A model generated the notes under the pieces. The model ran no database searches. It saw only the letters and a list, made by a program, of their open reading frames with translations, and was not told the DNA's origin. This document shows positions 63,968-64,000 of a stretch of 64,000 bases of DNA, piece by piece. Position 1 is the stretch's first letter. Every line of letters begins with the position of its first letter. Origin of the DNA: Fuerstiella sp. (GTDB lineage: Bacteria > Planctomycetota > Planctomycetia > Planctomycetales > Planctomycetaceae); NCBI GenBank assembly GCA_029245955.1, contig JAQWOH010000043.1:124001-188000 (forward strand), written 5' to 3'. The position numbers and the translations under genes are program-made.

Positions 63968-64000
63968 TCAGCGTTGCTCTTGCCGGCGAATCCTCGTGTG

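Overview
The window looks like chromosomal DNA of a planctomycete (Planctomycetota, Planctomycetaceae-like). The evidence is the set of lineage-typical families: a DUF1592-type 'planctomycete cytochrome' next to a DUF1552 partner, a Tat-exported Gfo/Idh/MocA oxidoreductase with an RRGFLK signal, a PQQ-type propeller starting with the RDWPRFRGPNG motif, two DUF1573 proteins, an arylsulfatase remnant, a leucine-rich-repeat remnant and a Cys-rich HEAT-like secreted protein. The gene order is not that of a plasmid or phage. Housekeeping genes seen are pyrF, folK, prc, tRNA-His, recA and alaS.

Layout. 0.4-9 kb: Cys-rich secreted protein, a GT-C type membrane glycosyltransferase, and a reverse-strand run of TPR protein, TolQ/ExbB-like channel and GT2 glycosyltransferase. 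9.3-17.4 kb: a divergent amino-sugar locus. The minus arm is murQ, a BadF-type sugar kinase, an AAA ATPase and an arrestin-like membrane protein. The plus arm is a sodium:solute symporter and two DUF1343/NamZ-type exo-muramidases. Read together it is a MurNAc release, uptake, phosphorylation and lactyl-ether cleavage module. 17.5-20 kb: a receiver-histidine kinase, a receiver protein and an unknown protein. 20-30.7 kb: PQQ propeller, broken sulfatase, SDR, PilZ protein, lipoprotein, pyrF, Flp-like pilin, folK and prc.

31-35.3 kb is a repeat-rich, partly decayed zone: an EF-hand protein with Gly/Pro and DDKA repeats, paired tandem repeats with periods 12/13 and 8/9, a tRNA-His-like 3' fragment, an LRR remnant and an intact tRNA-His with promoter and terminator. 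35.3-42.7 kb: ABC exporter pair, oxidoreductase, DUF1592 and DUF1552, the last broken by one in-frame TGA. 42.9-51.5 kb: a three-domain LplT-PlsC-acyl ligase fusion, a DCC thiol oxidoreductase, a DUF1573 protein, and a lipoprotein pair of which one resembles LpoB. 52.2-64 kb: WecA-like phosphoglycosyl transferase, O-antigen ligase-like protein, DUF1573 lipoprotein, tetraheme UshA-like protein with two overlapping downstream genes, then recA and alaS.

No CRISPR array, insertion sequence, prophage or rRNA was recognised. The strongest candidates for a second look are the NamZ/MurQ locus with its two unexplained genes and a Glu-to-Gln change in one NamZ paralogue, the LpoB-like pair, and the repeat and tRNA-fragment zone. 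All family assignments are from reading the translations, not from database searches.
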